This document shows, one piece after another, positions 16,252 to 24,471 of a DNA stretch of 53,246 nucleotides. The translations under genes were made by a program, and so were the position numbers. The DNA is from Burkholderiaceae bacterium. Its GTDB lineage: Bacteria; Pseudomonadota; Gammaproteobacteria; Burkholderiales; WYBJ01. The notes beneath the pieces are model-generated. The model made no database searches. It saw only the letters and a program-made list of their open reading frames with translations, and had not been told where the DNA came from. The number at the start of each line of letters is the position of its first letter. The stretch's first letter is position 1. The DNA lies in NCBI GenBank assembly GCA_011525945.1, contig WYBJ01000030.1:1-53246 (forward strand). Direction: 5' to 3'.

Positions 16252-17163
16252 ATGAGCGAAAAGTCTCCCCGGGAGCTGTTGGTGCTGTTCGCCGACATCA
16301 GCGGCAGCACGGCGATCTACGAGCAGCTCGGCGACGCGGCCGCGGTCGAGCTGATTCACGGCCTGCTCGCGCGTATGGAAGAAGAGGTGTACTTCCACCA
16401 GGGCGCGGTGATCAAGTCGATCGGGGACGAGTTGCTGTGCACATTTCCCGATGTCGTATCGGCGCTAGCCGGGGCAACCGCGATGCAGCAGCAGGCAGCC
16501 GCGGTGGAAGGCCCGGGCGGGCGCAGGCTCGCGCTACGAATCGGCATGCACTTCGGCCCCGCGCTGGAGGAGCGCGGCGATGTGTTCGGCGATGCGGTCA
16601 ACGTCGCTGCCCGGGTCGTGGAGCTGGCGCGTCCAAGCCAGGTCCTTATCACCGACCGTTGTCTCGACAAGATCCCCCTGCTTGGCAGGAGCCGTATTCG
16701 CGCCATCGACCGCATGAGCGTACGCGGGCGAAGTGCCGAGACCACCATCCTGGAAGTGATGTGGCAGCGCGGGCGATCGATCACGACCGTAGTGCCCCCG
16801 GTCCTGCGCACGCACGGGGACGCGGGTAGCGTGTTGCTGCACCATGGCGGGCGCACGTACACCGTCTCCGCCCAAGGCAACCCGTTCCTGATCGGGCGCG
16901 ATGCGAGCTGTCAGTTGGTGGTCGCCACGACCATGGCGTCGCGTCAGCATGCGAGCATCGAAGCGCGCCGCGGCAAGTTCGTGCTCGCCGACAGGAGCAC
17001 CAACGGGACTTTCGTCGTGCCCGAAGGCGGGCAGCCGATCCATCTGCGGCGCGAGGAGTTCGTCTTGCAGGGGTCGGGCTGGATGAGTTTCGGCGAGCTT
17101 CCCCGTGCCGAGGGCGAAGGCAGCGTCCGCTACGAGTTCCGAACCGCGGGGCCCAAACCCTGA
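16252..17163 (+). CDS. Class III adenylate cyclase with C-terminal FHA domain
   Basis: A 303-residue protein with the same layout as its upstream neighbour but without the leader. The catalytic domain has Asp15 in FADISGS, the adenine-selecting Lys55 and second metal Asp59 in VIKSIGDE, Asp114 in VFGDAVNVAAR, Asn117 and Arg121, so all class III residues for cAMP synthesis are in place. The FHA half shows FLIGRDASCQLVV, MASRQHASIE and STNGTFV. FHA domains bind phosphothreonine, so cyclase output is probably tied to a Ser/Thr kinase, though none is encoded in this window. The seven-base spacing indicates co-translation. Confidence 0.88.
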   Translation: MSEKSPRELLVLFADISGSTAIYEQLGDAAAVELIHGLLARMEEEVYFHQGAVIKSIGDELLCTFPDVVSALAGATAMQQQAAAVEGPGGRRLALRIGMHFGPALEERGDVFGDAVNVAARVVELARPSQVLITDRCLDKIPLLGRSRIRAIDRMSVRGRSAETTILEVMWQRGRSITTVVPPVLRTHGDAGSVLLHHGGRTYTVSAQGNPFLIGRDASCQLVVATTMASRQHASIEARRGKFVLADRSTNGTFVVPEGGQPIHLRREEFVLQGSGWMSFGELPRAEGEGSVRYEFRTAGPKP

Positions 17164-17176
17164 TGCGGCGGCTGCG

Positions 17177-17902
17177 CTATTCCGGCAGATAGCCGGCCGT
17201 GAACGACACCAGCCGCCACTGCCCGCCTTGCGCCGCGAAACACGCCATGTGCTCGATCGGGCTGCGGATCTGCTGCTCGGGCACATAGCCCGACGCGTCC
17301 GACAGGGCGATGCGGGTCCATTTCTGCGGAAAACCGGGCGTCTTGTCGGCCACCTCCCAGTCGTCCACCTTCACCACCTCGTGCGTCAGCGTGGCGAGCG
17401 TGCGTGCTTCCGAGGAGGGTTCGGCCTTGACCAGAACGTCGGTCGATACGATCGCGCCGAATCCGAACGGGTCGATGCTGGTCGGCCACTTGGCGGCCAC
17501 ATACGGAGCGCAAAAGTGGGTGTTGCCTTTCTCGTTCTTGACATAAGCGCCGCCCAACTCGACCGCCTTGCGCAACTCGTCCCATAACCGACTCTTGTCG
17601 TCATCGAAATCCCAACGCCGGCGAAACTCTTCCAAGCCCCGTTTCTGCTCCGGGCCGTTGTCCACGTCGGGGTCGATCGCCGCGAGCACGGTCTTGCGGT
17701 TGCGCGCCTCCAGCGCCTCTACCAGCCGGTTCTTGTAACCAAGCCAATCGAGATTGGTCGCATTCTCGTCGACCGGCGCGAAGCGCATCTCCTGCGCGCG
17801 CGCGGGCAGGCCCGGGAATATCGCCAGGCACAGCGCAGCCGCTATACACGCGCTGCGCGGGAGCGGCGCACGCTGCGCGAGCACGGCGCATGCGACACGC
17901 AT
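17177..17902 (-). CDS. Secreted protein with bacterial SH3 domain
   Basis: From ATG 17902 this is a 241-residue protein with a signal peptide (ACIAAALCLAIFPGLPARAQ, cleavage after ARA). An alternative ATG at 17974 only lengthens the basic leader. The middle (NRLVEALEARNRKTVLAAID) is helical. The C-terminal half has an SH3b-like fold: DVLVKAEPSSEARTLATLTH, then VVKVDDWE and GYVPEQQIRS, as in periplasmic domains that bind peptidoglycan or partner proteins. Function is unknown. It converges on the cyclase gene, 13 bases from its stop. Confidence 0.7.
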   Translation of the reverse strand: MRVACAVLAQRAPLPRSACIAAALCLAIFPGLPARAQEMRFAPVDENATNLDWLGYKNRLVEALEARNRKTVLAAIDPDVDNGPEQKRGLEEFRRRWDFDDDKSRLWDELRKAVELGGAYVKNEKGNTHFCAPYVAAKWPTSIDPFGFGAIVSTDVLVKAEPSSEARTLATLTHEVVKVDDWEVADKTPGFPQKWTRIALSDASGYVPEQQIRSPIEHMACFAAQGGQWRLVSFTAGYLPE

Positions 17903-18318
17903 GGCGCGCCGAGTCGTGGCGAAGACCGTGCGCGCGCGACGGGTGAGGCAGCGCAAAAACGTGGAGGGAGTCATGACGCTCGCGAAAACGCGGATGGTAA
18001 GGCGCGCGGTCGAAAATGTGAACTCTCTCGACGGCGAAAGGGGAGCGCTATGTGCCCGCTGATGCCGGCAGGCTCGTGGGTCGGGGGCTGGGGGGGCGAG
18101 GGCGGAAATTCGCGGACCATGGTTCGCGCCGCGCGAACGGCATCGGCATTTGGGCCGATGGGCGCACCGCAAGGGAGGGAATCGAGCGGCAAGCACTTGC
18201 CGAAAGCTCGATGCTCGCGCTTGCGCAACGGGCGCGAGCGCCACATCGCCGGCCGCAGGCGGCACGCGTGCTAGAATCCCCGCGGCTCACGCGTTCGAGT
18301 CTTTGCGACGAGGAAACC
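17903..18318. other. No gene: 416 bp between divergent genes
   Basis: Open frames here lack family similarity and overlap both flanking regulatory regions. The stretch should hold the promoter of the secreted SH3 protein on the minus strand and that of the biotin carrier on the plus strand. The only element I can point to is TAGAAT at 18272-18277. Confidence 0.4.
18272..18277 (+). promoter_or_regulatory. Candidate -10 hexamer for the biotin-carrier gene
   Basis: TAGAAT lies 42 bases before ATG 18319, matching the spacing and sequence of the elements before gap and the cupin. No convincing -35 is present. Confidence 0.35.
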
Positions 18319-18540
18319 ATGGCGAGGATCGAGATCAAGTCCGAAATCACCGGCACGGTATGGCAGGTCAAATCCCAGCCCGGCGATCGCGTCGAGGAAG
18401 GCGATACGCTGATCGTGATCGAGTCGATGAAGATGGAGATCCCGGTCATCACCGAGGACGCCGGCACGGTGCAGGAGATCCTGGTGAAGGAGAAGGATCC
18501 GGTCGCCGAAGGTCAGGTCGTCGCGATCATCGACGGTTGA
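18319..18540 (+). CDS. Stand-alone biotin carboxyl carrier protein
   Basis: At 73 residues this is essentially just a biotinyl domain. It has the barwin-like beta pattern with the biotinylation motif ESMKME; Lys38 would carry biotin. GDRVEEGDTLIVIESMKMEI leads to the turn and AGTVQEILVKEKDPVAEGQV closes the barrel. Such minimal carriers serve acyl-CoA carboxylases whose biotin carboxylase lacks its own carrier domain, exactly the case for the 452-residue carboxylase at 27128. It is read alone, upstream of the divergent regulator, and so may be shared by three carboxyltransferases in this window. Confidence 0.92.
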   Translation: MARIEIKSEITGTVWQVKSQPGDRVEEGDTLIVIESMKMEIPVITEDAGTVQEILVKEKDPVAEGQVVAIIDG

Positions 18541-18548
18541 GCCCAGGG

Positions 18549-18564
18549 CCGGAGATCTCTCCGG
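18549..18564. terminator. Hairpin between convergent biotin-carrier and regulator genes
   Basis: CCGGAGA and TCTCCGG form a perfect 7-bp stem with a two-base spacer between two convergent genes. No T-run follows on either strand, so it would be a weak or factor-assisted terminator. Confidence 0.35.
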
Positions 18565-18612
18565 TCCGGCCCGAATCACGAAATACGTCTTGATTCCGAT
18601 GAAATATCCGGG

Positions 18613-19377
18613 CTAGCCGCGTGCGGCGAGCAGCCCGACCGCCGCATCGCGTGATTCCAGCACGCGCTCGCGCGCGATGCGCTCGGCCTCAGCACCGTCG
18701 CCGGTGCGAATCGCCCTCACCAGCCTCTGCCAGCGCTGCACCGACTGTCGGCGCCGTTGCGGCGTCGACAGTCCCAGGCGTGAATAACGCGCCGTCTGCT
18801 GCTCCAGCGACGAGAGGTAGGTGCTGAGTCGCCGGTTCGGTGTCGCTCGATTGAGCAGCCGATTGATCTGCAATACGGTGTCCACGTATTGCTCGCCCAG
18901 CTCGGGCGCGCGCGCACACCGGGACAGACGCGCGACTTCGGCCTCGATGAGCGGGAGCAGCTCGCTGCGCCGGTCGCTTTCGGCAACCGAGCGGTCGCGC
19001 AGGCCGTTCAGAACCGCGCGAATCTCGAAAATTTCCTGCACCTCGTCGACGCTCAGATCGGTCACCATTGCGCCGCGCCGCGGTACGATGGTGACGAGCC
19101 CGTCCTTCTCCAGCAGGCGCAGCGCCTCGCGCACCGGCCCGCGGCTGACCGCGAACTCGCGAGCCACCTGCTCCTCGCGGACGCGCTCGCCGGGCGCATA
19201 GGCCGCATCGAGGATACGTGCTGCGAGCCGTGCCGCGATCTGCTCCGGCAGCGAGCGGGTCAGCGGCTCGATCGCGGCGGGCGGCGTGCGGGCAACGCCG
19301 CCGTCACCGCGCGCGAGCGCCCGCGGTTCGACACGCGCTGCCGCGGTGCGCGCTCGCCGCACGGGAAAAGTAGCCAT
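18613..19377 (-). CDS. GntR/FadR-family transcriptional regulator lacking FCD metal ligands
   Basis: A 254-residue regulator with a 40-residue basic leader, then a GntR winged helix: LPEQIAARLAARILDAAYAP, GERVREEQVAREFAVSRGPV and REALRLLEKDGLVTIVPRRG. The C-terminal half is an all-helical FCD ligand domain. In metal-binding FCD proteins an Asp and three His hold a divalent ion. Here the first His position reads QIN (DTVLQINRLLN), the 'EH' is RW and the last His is Arg, so ligand recognition must be metal-independent. It is divergent from the carboxyltransferase operon at 19506, with a palindrome between them, so it is the likely local repressor. Confidence 0.85.
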   Translation of the reverse strand: MATFPVRRARTAAARVEPRALARGDGGVARTPPAAIEPLTRSLPEQIAARLAARILDAAYAPGERVREEQVAREFAVSRGPVREALRLLEKDGLVTIVPRRGAMVTDLSVDEVQEIFEIRAVLNGLRDRSVAESDRRSELLPLIEAEVARLSRCARAPELGEQYVDTVLQINRLLNRATPNRRLSTYLSSLEQQTARYSRLGLSTPQRRRQSVQRWQRLVRAIRTGDGAEAERIARERVLESRDAAVGLLAARG

Positions 19378-19406
19378 GGCCGGCTACGTTACGCCCCAGA
19401 TTGTGC

Positions 19407-19420
19407 GATTGTCAACAATC
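19407..19420. promoter_or_regulatory. Candidate operator for the GntR/FadR-type regulator
   Basis: GATTGTCAACAATC is a palindrome with 6-bp arms and a two-base centre, of the TTGT..ACAA type bound by FadR-like regulators. It lies 30 bases upstream of the regulator's start codon and ends four bases before the -35 hexamer of the divergent operon, well placed to control both. Confidence 0.55.
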
Positions 19421-19423
19421 TTC

Positions 19424-19452
19424 TTGACAACAGCGGGCGGGCTACCTAGCAT
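19424..19452 (+). promoter_or_regulatory. Sigma-70-type promoter of the carboxyltransferase/molybdoenzyme operon
   Basis: A perfect TTGACA at 19424-19429 is followed after 17 bases by TAGCAT (19447-19452). The start codon at 19506 is about 45 bases from the predicted transcription start. The regulator palindrome sits immediately upstream of the -35. Confidence 0.5.
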
Positions 19453-19505
19453 CGGACGCTCGCTGTCCCGCTGTGCGGGGCGGGCCGTACAAGAAAGCCG
19501 TCGCC

Positions 19506-21074
19506 ATGAGCTGGAGAGCAGAAGCCGAGGAAATCCATCGACGTCGTAGCCTCGCCGAGGCGTGCGGCGGGCCGGAGGCGGTGGCCAGACACCATGCCGC
19601 GGGCAAGCTCACCGTGCGCGAGCGCATCGCCGGCATCCTCGATGCCAGCTCGTTCCAGGAAGTCGGCAAGCTCGCGGGCCGCAGCCAGTATGACGCGCAA
19701 GGCAATCTGATCGGATTCGAGCCCGCCCCCTACGTGATGGGCATCGGCGCGATCGACGGCCGGCCGGTCGCAATCGGCGGCGAGGACTACACCATCCGCG
19801 CCGGCACCGGCTTCGGCAGCGACCGGCGCAAGGGCGGCCAGGGCGGATTCATCGAGGATCTCGCCTACGAGTACCGCATTCCCTTGATCAACCTGGTGGA
19901 CGGTACCGGCGGCACGGTCAACACCAGCAAGCGCAAGGGCTTCAGTGTCGTGCCCGGTTACGGCCAGGACGGCTTCGAGCGCTCGGTCGATCTGATGGGC
20001 GTGGTGCCGGTGGTGAGCGCCGTACTCGGCACCTCCGCCGGCGGGCCGTCGGCGCGCGCCATCCTGTGCCATTTCTCCGTGATGGTGCGCGGCCAGAGCC
20101 AGCTCTTCGCCGCAGGTCCGCCCGTGGTCGAGCGCAACTTCGGCGTGAAGTTGAGCAAGGAGGAACTCGGCGGCGCACAGGTGGCCGCCGATACCGCCGG
20201 CACGATAGACAACGTCGCGCAAAGCGAGCAGGAAGCATTCGACATGATCCGCCGCTTCCTGTCGTATCTACCGAGCAACGTGTGGGAGGCGCCGCCGCGC
20301 GCGAGCTGCGACGATCCGCGTGAGCGCTGCGAACAAGCGCTGCTGGAAATCATCCCGCGCAATCCGCGGCAGGCCTACGACATGCGCAAGCTCGTGGCCA
20401 TGGTGGTCGATCGCGGCTCGGAGTTCGAGATCCAGCCAAGCTTCGGCCGCGCGCTCATTACGATGTTCGCCCGCATCGACGGCCACACGGTCGGGGTGAT
20501 TGCGAACAACCCCATGTTCGGCGGCATTATGGATAGCAAGGCCGCACGCAAGCAGGGTCACTTCGTCGAGCTGTGCGACATGTTCAATGTCCCGCTCGTG
20601 TTCTTCGCCGACATCCCGGGTTTCATGATCGGAAAGGAGTCGGAGGAGAACGCGGTGCTGCGCGAAGGCGTGCGCGCGCGCTACATCGGCTTGCAGGTGA
20701 ACGTGCCGGTTTTCACGTTGATCGTTCGGCGCTGCTACGGCATGGCCGGTGGCGGTGCGATCGATCGACGCGGGCTCAACTTCAAGATCGCGTGGCCATC
20801 GGCGGAATGGGGCTCGCTGCCGCTGGAAGGCGGGGTGCGCGCGGCCTACAAGCGACAGATCGAAGCGGCGGCCGACCCGGCGCAGAAGGAGAAGGAGATC
20901 GAGGCGGAGCTCAAGCGGTTGAATTCGCCGTTCCTCACCGCGGAAGGATTCGGCATCGAGGACCTGATCGATCCGCGCGAGACGCGCCCCTACTTGTGCC
21001 GGTTCCTGCAGGCGTGTCAGCCACGTTTACGCTCTCAGGTGGGGCCGAGGCCGAAACTCGGCGTGCGGCCGTGA
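19506..21074 (+). CDS. Acyl-CoA carboxylase, carboxyltransferase subunit (divergent paralog 2)
   Basis: A 522-residue carboxyltransferase starting at ATG 19506. It begins HHAAGKLTVRERIAGILDAS, has the first crotonase-like half with NLVDGTGGTVNTSKRKGFSV, and the second with VGVIANNPMFGGIMDSKAAR, DIPGFMIGKES and CYGMAGGGAIDRRGLNFKIA. The first-half loop is TGGTVN instead of the GESSGAR/GESTGAR of the two other paralogs, and the C-terminus differs, so it probably handles a different acyl-CoA. It is the first gene of the operon behind the GntR-type regulator; the two molybdoenzymes follow after 98 bases. Confidence 0.9.
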   Translation: MSWRAEAEEIHRRRSLAEACGGPEAVARHHAAGKLTVRERIAGILDASSFQEVGKLAGRSQYDAQGNLIGFEPAPYVMGIGAIDGRPVAIGGEDYTIRAGTGFGSDRRKGGQGGFIEDLAYEYRIPLINLVDGTGGTVNTSKRKGFSVVPGYGQDGFERSVDLMGVVPVVSAVLGTSAGGPSARAILCHFSVMVRGQSQLFAAGPPVVERNFGVKLSKEELGGAQVAADTAGTIDNVAQSEQEAFDMIRRFLSYLPSNVWEAPPRASCDDPRERCEQALLEIIPRNPRQAYDMRKLVAMVVDRGSEFEIQPSFGRALITMFARIDGHTVGVIANNPMFGGIMDSKAARKQGHFVELCDMFNVPLVFFADIPGFMIGKESEENAVLREGVRARYIGLQVNVPVFTLIVRRCYGMAGGGAIDRRGLNFKIAWPSAEWGSLPLEGGVRAAYKRQIEAAADPAQKEKEIEAELKRLNSPFLTAEGFGIEDLIDPRETRPYLCRFLQACQPRLRSQVGPRPKLGVRP

Positions 21075-21172
21075 TCGCGCGCTCGGTCGCGCACGCGGCG
21101 ACGGATGTGCGACGATCGCATGCGGCAACGCGCGCGACTTGAAGCCCGAAGCGATTGCCTGAAAGGACGGTC

Positions 21173-22414
21173 ATGGCGAAACGAGAGATCGAAGGCGACT
21201 GGGTGATGGGTTGGCCCGACCGCAAGCGGGCAACGCTGCTGGCGGGCAAGGACGCCGAGGGACGGGTCATAAACGGGCGCGCGCCGCTTATCGAGCTGGA
21301 AGGCTTGATCACGCCCACCGACGCCTTCTACATCGTCAATCAGCTCGAGGTGCCCGAGCCGGTCCATCCCGACGATTGGCGGCTCACGGTGGGCGGCGCG
21401 GTCGATCGTCCATTCGAGCTGGGACTGGAGGATCTGCGCAAGCTCCCGGGACGCAGCGTGCGCGCCGTGACCGAGTGCGCGGGCAACGATGCCGGTTTCT
21501 TCGACTATCTCACCAAGGGCGGCAAGAAGCCGTCGCGGCGCAATCAGCAGGACATGCAGAAGCGCGCCGAAATGCGCATCAAGGGCGCGACGCCGAGCGA
21601 GGCCGAGGTGAGCTCGGAATCGACCACGACGTGTGCGGTATCGGCGGGCGAGTTCACCGGCGTGCCGCTCATCGAGGTGTTGCAGCGAGCCGGGATCAAG
21701 AGCGCCGCGATGGCGGTGCGCGCCGAGGGCTTCGACAGCGGGCGCCCGGATCCGACCGTGCAATATCGCTCGGTCGGCACCACCGACTATCGCTACGTCG
21801 ATCCGGGCGTCATCCATTACGACAAGGGGCTGCCGCTGGAAAAAGCGCTGCATCCCGATACGCTGCTCGCCTGGGCGATGAACGGCGAATACCTCACCCA
21901 TATCCACGGCGGTCCGGTGCGTCTGATCGTTCCCGGGTGGTCCGGCAACTGGTGGGTGAAGTGGTTGCAGGCTCTCGAGGTCACCGAGCAGATGCCGCCG
22001 TGCTACCACCAGACGCACTACTTCGTTCTCGGAGAATCGGCCGACGATCCGCAGAAGAAGATGCTGACCGCGATGGGCGTGCGCTGCATCGTGACCGATC
22101 CGGTGGACGAGGATTCTCCGCTCGAAGCCGGGCGGCGGCGTGTGCGCGGGCTCGCCTGGAGCGGTGAGGGCATGATCGTTCGCGTCGAGGTGAGCTTCGA
22201 CGCCGGCGCGAGCTGGTGCGATGCCCACATCGAGCATCCGCAGGAGCGCTGGTTATGGGTGCGCTGGTCGTGTCCCTGGGATGCGCGGCCAGGTGCGTAC
22301 AAGATCATGGCGCGCGCGACCGACGAGAAGGGCCGCGTGCAGCCGCAGATACCCTGGAATTTTCAGCGCAAACTTTGCGACTGGATCGTGCCGACTGAAG
22401 TCACTGTGAGCTAG
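21173..22414 (+). CDS. Sulfite oxidase-family molybdopterin enzyme, cytoplasmic (paralog A)
   Basis: A 413-residue protein with the sulfite oxidase fold. The molybdenum ligand is Cys102 in RAVTECAGND. FTGVPLIEVLQRAGI, HGGPVRLIVPGWSGNWWVKW and a C-terminal Ig-like dimerisation domain (VRVEVSFDAGASW) follow. There is no Tat signal and no cytochrome or haem domain, unlike the periplasmic SorA/SoxC or eukaryotic enzymes, so the protein is probably cytoplasmic with an unusual electron acceptor. EtfB/EtfA are encoded downstream of its sister gene. It shares MxKREIEGDWVMGWPDRKR with that sister, three bases away, suggesting a heterodimer. The substrate need not be sulfite. Confidence 0.88.
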   Translation: MAKREIEGDWVMGWPDRKRATLLAGKDAEGRVINGRAPLIELEGLITPTDAFYIVNQLEVPEPVHPDDWRLTVGGAVDRPFELGLEDLRKLPGRSVRAVTECAGNDAGFFDYLTKGGKKPSRRNQQDMQKRAEMRIKGATPSEAEVSSESTTTCAVSAGEFTGVPLIEVLQRAGIKSAAMAVRAEGFDSGRPDPTVQYRSVGTTDYRYVDPGVIHYDKGLPLEKALHPDTLLAWAMNGEYLTHIHGGPVRLIVPGWSGNWWVKWLQALEVTEQMPPCYHQTHYFVLGESADDPQKKMLTAMGVRCIVTDPVDEDSPLEAGRRRVRGLAWSGEGMIVRVEVSFDAGASWCDAHIEHPQERWLWVRWSCPWDARPGAYKIMARATDEKGRVQPQIPWNFQRKLCDWIVPTEVTVS

Positions 22415-22417
22415 CGT

Positions 22418-23662
22418 ATGAGCAAGCGCGAGATCGAGGGTGATTGGGTCATGGGCTGGCCTGATCGCAAGCGCCTGGAGCTAAATGCGGGCAAGGATGC
22501 CGAGGGTCGCGTGCTCTCGGGCCGCACGCCGATCCTGGACCAGGAAGGTCTCATCACGCCCACCGACAGCTCCTACGTCGTCACCCAGCTCGATATGCCC
22601 GAGCCGGTGCATCCGGACGATTGGACGCTCACGCTCGGCGGAGAAGTCGAGCGGCCGTTGCGACTCAGTCTCGACGAGCTGCGCAATTTTCCAGGGCGTA
22701 GCGTGCGCGCGGTCACCGAGTGCGCCGGTAACGACGAGGGCTTTTTCGACTACCAGGCGCGCGGCATGCCGAAGCCCTCGCGTCGCTATGTGCCCGATCT
22801 CAGCCGCCGCGCTGCCATGAAGGCGGATCGCGGCACACCCGGCAATGAAGAGCTTCGGGGCGAGATGGGCAATACCTGCGCGATGAGCGGCGGTGAGTTC
22901 ACCGGCGTGTCGTTGGCGGAGCTGCTCGCGCACGCCGGACCGAAAGTCGGTGCGCAATGGGTTTGGCTCGAGGGGTTCGACCGCGGCCGCCCCGATCCGG
23001 CCGTGCAATACCGCTCGATGGGCCATGCCGACGTGGCGATCGATGACCCCGGTGTCATCCACTACGACAAGGCGCTGCCACTCGCCAAAGCACTTGACCC
23101 GGACACGCTGCTGGCATGGGCGCAGAACGGCGAATGGTTGCTGCACGTGCATGGCGCGCCGGTGCGCTGTATCGTTCCCGGCTGGTCGGGCAACTGGTGG
23201 GTGAAATGGCTCTCGCGTATCGAAGTCACGCGCGAGATGCCGCCGTGTTATCACCAGACGAAGTACTTCGTCTATGGCGCGACACCCGACGATCCGCAGA
23301 AGCCCATGCTTACCGCCATGGGCGTGCGTTGCATCATCACCGCTCCTCTGGACGAGGACTCGCCGCTCGAGCGCGGCACACACGCCATCCGCGGCCTTGC
23401 CTGGAGCGGCATGGGGCGCATCGAGCGCGTCGAGGTGAGCGTAGACGGCGGCGCGAGCTGGCGCGATGCGCATATCGAGGCCCCGCGCGAACGCTGGCTG
23501 TGGGTGCGCTGGTCGTATCTTTGGGAGGCGAATGCGCCGGGTGCGTACCGGCTGCTCGCGCGGGCCACCGACGAGAAGGGCCGAGTGCAGCCGCAGACGC
23601 CGTGGAACTATCAACGCAAGCACTTCGACGGTATCGTGCCGAGCGACGTGGTGGTGGTTTAA
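22418..23662 (+). CDS. Sulfite oxidase-family molybdopterin enzyme, cytoplasmic (paralog B)
   Basis: A 414-residue duplicate of the preceding gene. Cys102 in RAVTECAGNDEGFFDY is the molybdenum ligand, and the HGAPVRCIVPGWSGNWWVKW pocket segment and the Ig-like C-terminal domain (VEVSVDGGASW) are intact. The two copies diverge most between residues 111 and 165 (QARGMPKPSRR against LTKGGKKPSRR, then different MG-rich loops), the region near the substrate channel, so they may differ in specificity. The start ATG is three bases after the previous stop and EtfB starts two bases after this stop. Signal peptide and haem domain are absent. Confidence 0.88.
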   Translation: MSKREIEGDWVMGWPDRKRLELNAGKDAEGRVLSGRTPILDQEGLITPTDSSYVVTQLDMPEPVHPDDWTLTLGGEVERPLRLSLDELRNFPGRSVRAVTECAGNDEGFFDYQARGMPKPSRRYVPDLSRRAAMKADRGTPGNEELRGEMGNTCAMSGGEFTGVSLAELLAHAGPKVGAQWVWLEGFDRGRPDPAVQYRSMGHADVAIDDPGVIHYDKALPLAKALDPDTLLAWAQNGEWLLHVHGAPVRCIVPGWSGNWWVKWLSRIEVTREMPPCYHQTKYFVYGATPDDPQKPMLTAMGVRCIITAPLDEDSPLERGTHAIRGLAWSGMGRIERVEVSVDGGASWRDAHIEAPRERWLWVRWSYLWEANAPGAYRLLARATDEKGRVQPQTPWNYQRKHFDGIVPSDVVVV

Positions 23663-23664
23663 CC

Positions 23665-24471
23665 ATGCACATCGCGGTACTCGTCAAGCAGGTGCCGAAT
23701 CCGGAGTCGCTCGCTGCGGTGCTGCGCATCGACGAGGCGGTGTGCAAGATCGTGCTGCCGCCGGGTCACCCCATGGTGATGAGTCCGTTCGACGAGCAGG
23801 CGCTGGAGGCGGCGCTGCGCATTCGCGACCAGTCGGCTGCGCAAATGCGCATCAGCGCCGTCACGCTCGGACCCGAGTCGGCCCGCGCCGCGCTCAAGCA
23901 GGCGCTCGCGCTCGGTGCCGACGATGCGGTGCACGTGCTCGACGCCGCCTTCGACAGTGCCGACAGTTACTTGACGGCGCACGCGCTGGCCGCGGCGCTG
24001 CGCCGGCTCGGAACGGTCGATCTCGTCCTCGCCGGCCGCCAAGCAGCTGACTGGGATGCCGGCGTCGTGGCGCTCGGCGTAGCGGAGATACTCGATCTGC
24101 CGTCGGTCGCCTTCGCCTGCGCGGTGCAGGCGTCGAGCGAATCGGTCCGGGTCGAGCGCGTGCTGCCGGATGGATACGAGACGTTCGAGCTCGCCATGCC
24201 GGCGCTGGTCACGGTGTCGAACGAGCTGGGCGAAGTGCGCAAGCCGAATCTGCGCGAAACCATGCGGGCAGCGCGCAAGCCCGTTGCAAGCTGGAACGCA
24301 GCCGAGCTCGGATTGGACGCGCGCGAGCTTCGCGCGCGACGCAAGCTCGCGCGCCTGTACCTGCCGCAGAAACGGGCGCAGTGCGAATGGATCGAGGCCG
24401 AGACCGCGGCCGCGCGCGGCGCGCTGCTTGCGCAGCGCCTGCATGCCGAACGCCTCATCCCGAAACCATGA
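23665..24471 (+). CDS. etfB: Electron transfer flavoprotein, beta subunit
   Basis: A 268-residue EtfB. It begins MHIAVLVKQVPNPESLA, continues MSPFDEQALEAALRI (AMP-pocket helix) and GADDAVHVLD, then DLVLAGRQAADWDAG, ending near PALVTVSNELGEVRKPNLRE. ETF passes electrons from dehydrogenases to ETF-quinone oxidoreductase, carrying FAD and AMP. No acyl-CoA dehydrogenase or ETF-QO is encoded in the window, so its partner is open; the upstream molybdoenzymes are the nearest redox genes. The stop overlaps the EtfA start by four bases. Confidence 0.9.
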   Translation: MHIAVLVKQVPNPESLAAVLRIDEAVCKIVLPPGHPMVMSPFDEQALEAALRIRDQSAAQMRISAVTLGPESARAALKQALALGADDAVHVLDAAFDSADSYLTAHALAAALRRLGTVDLVLAGRQAADWDAGVVALGVAEILDLPSVAFACAVQASSESVRVERVLPDGYETFELAMPALVTVSNELGEVRKPNLRETMRAARKPVASWNAAELGLDARELRARRKLARLYLPQKRAQCEWIEAETAAARGALLAQRLHAERLIPKP

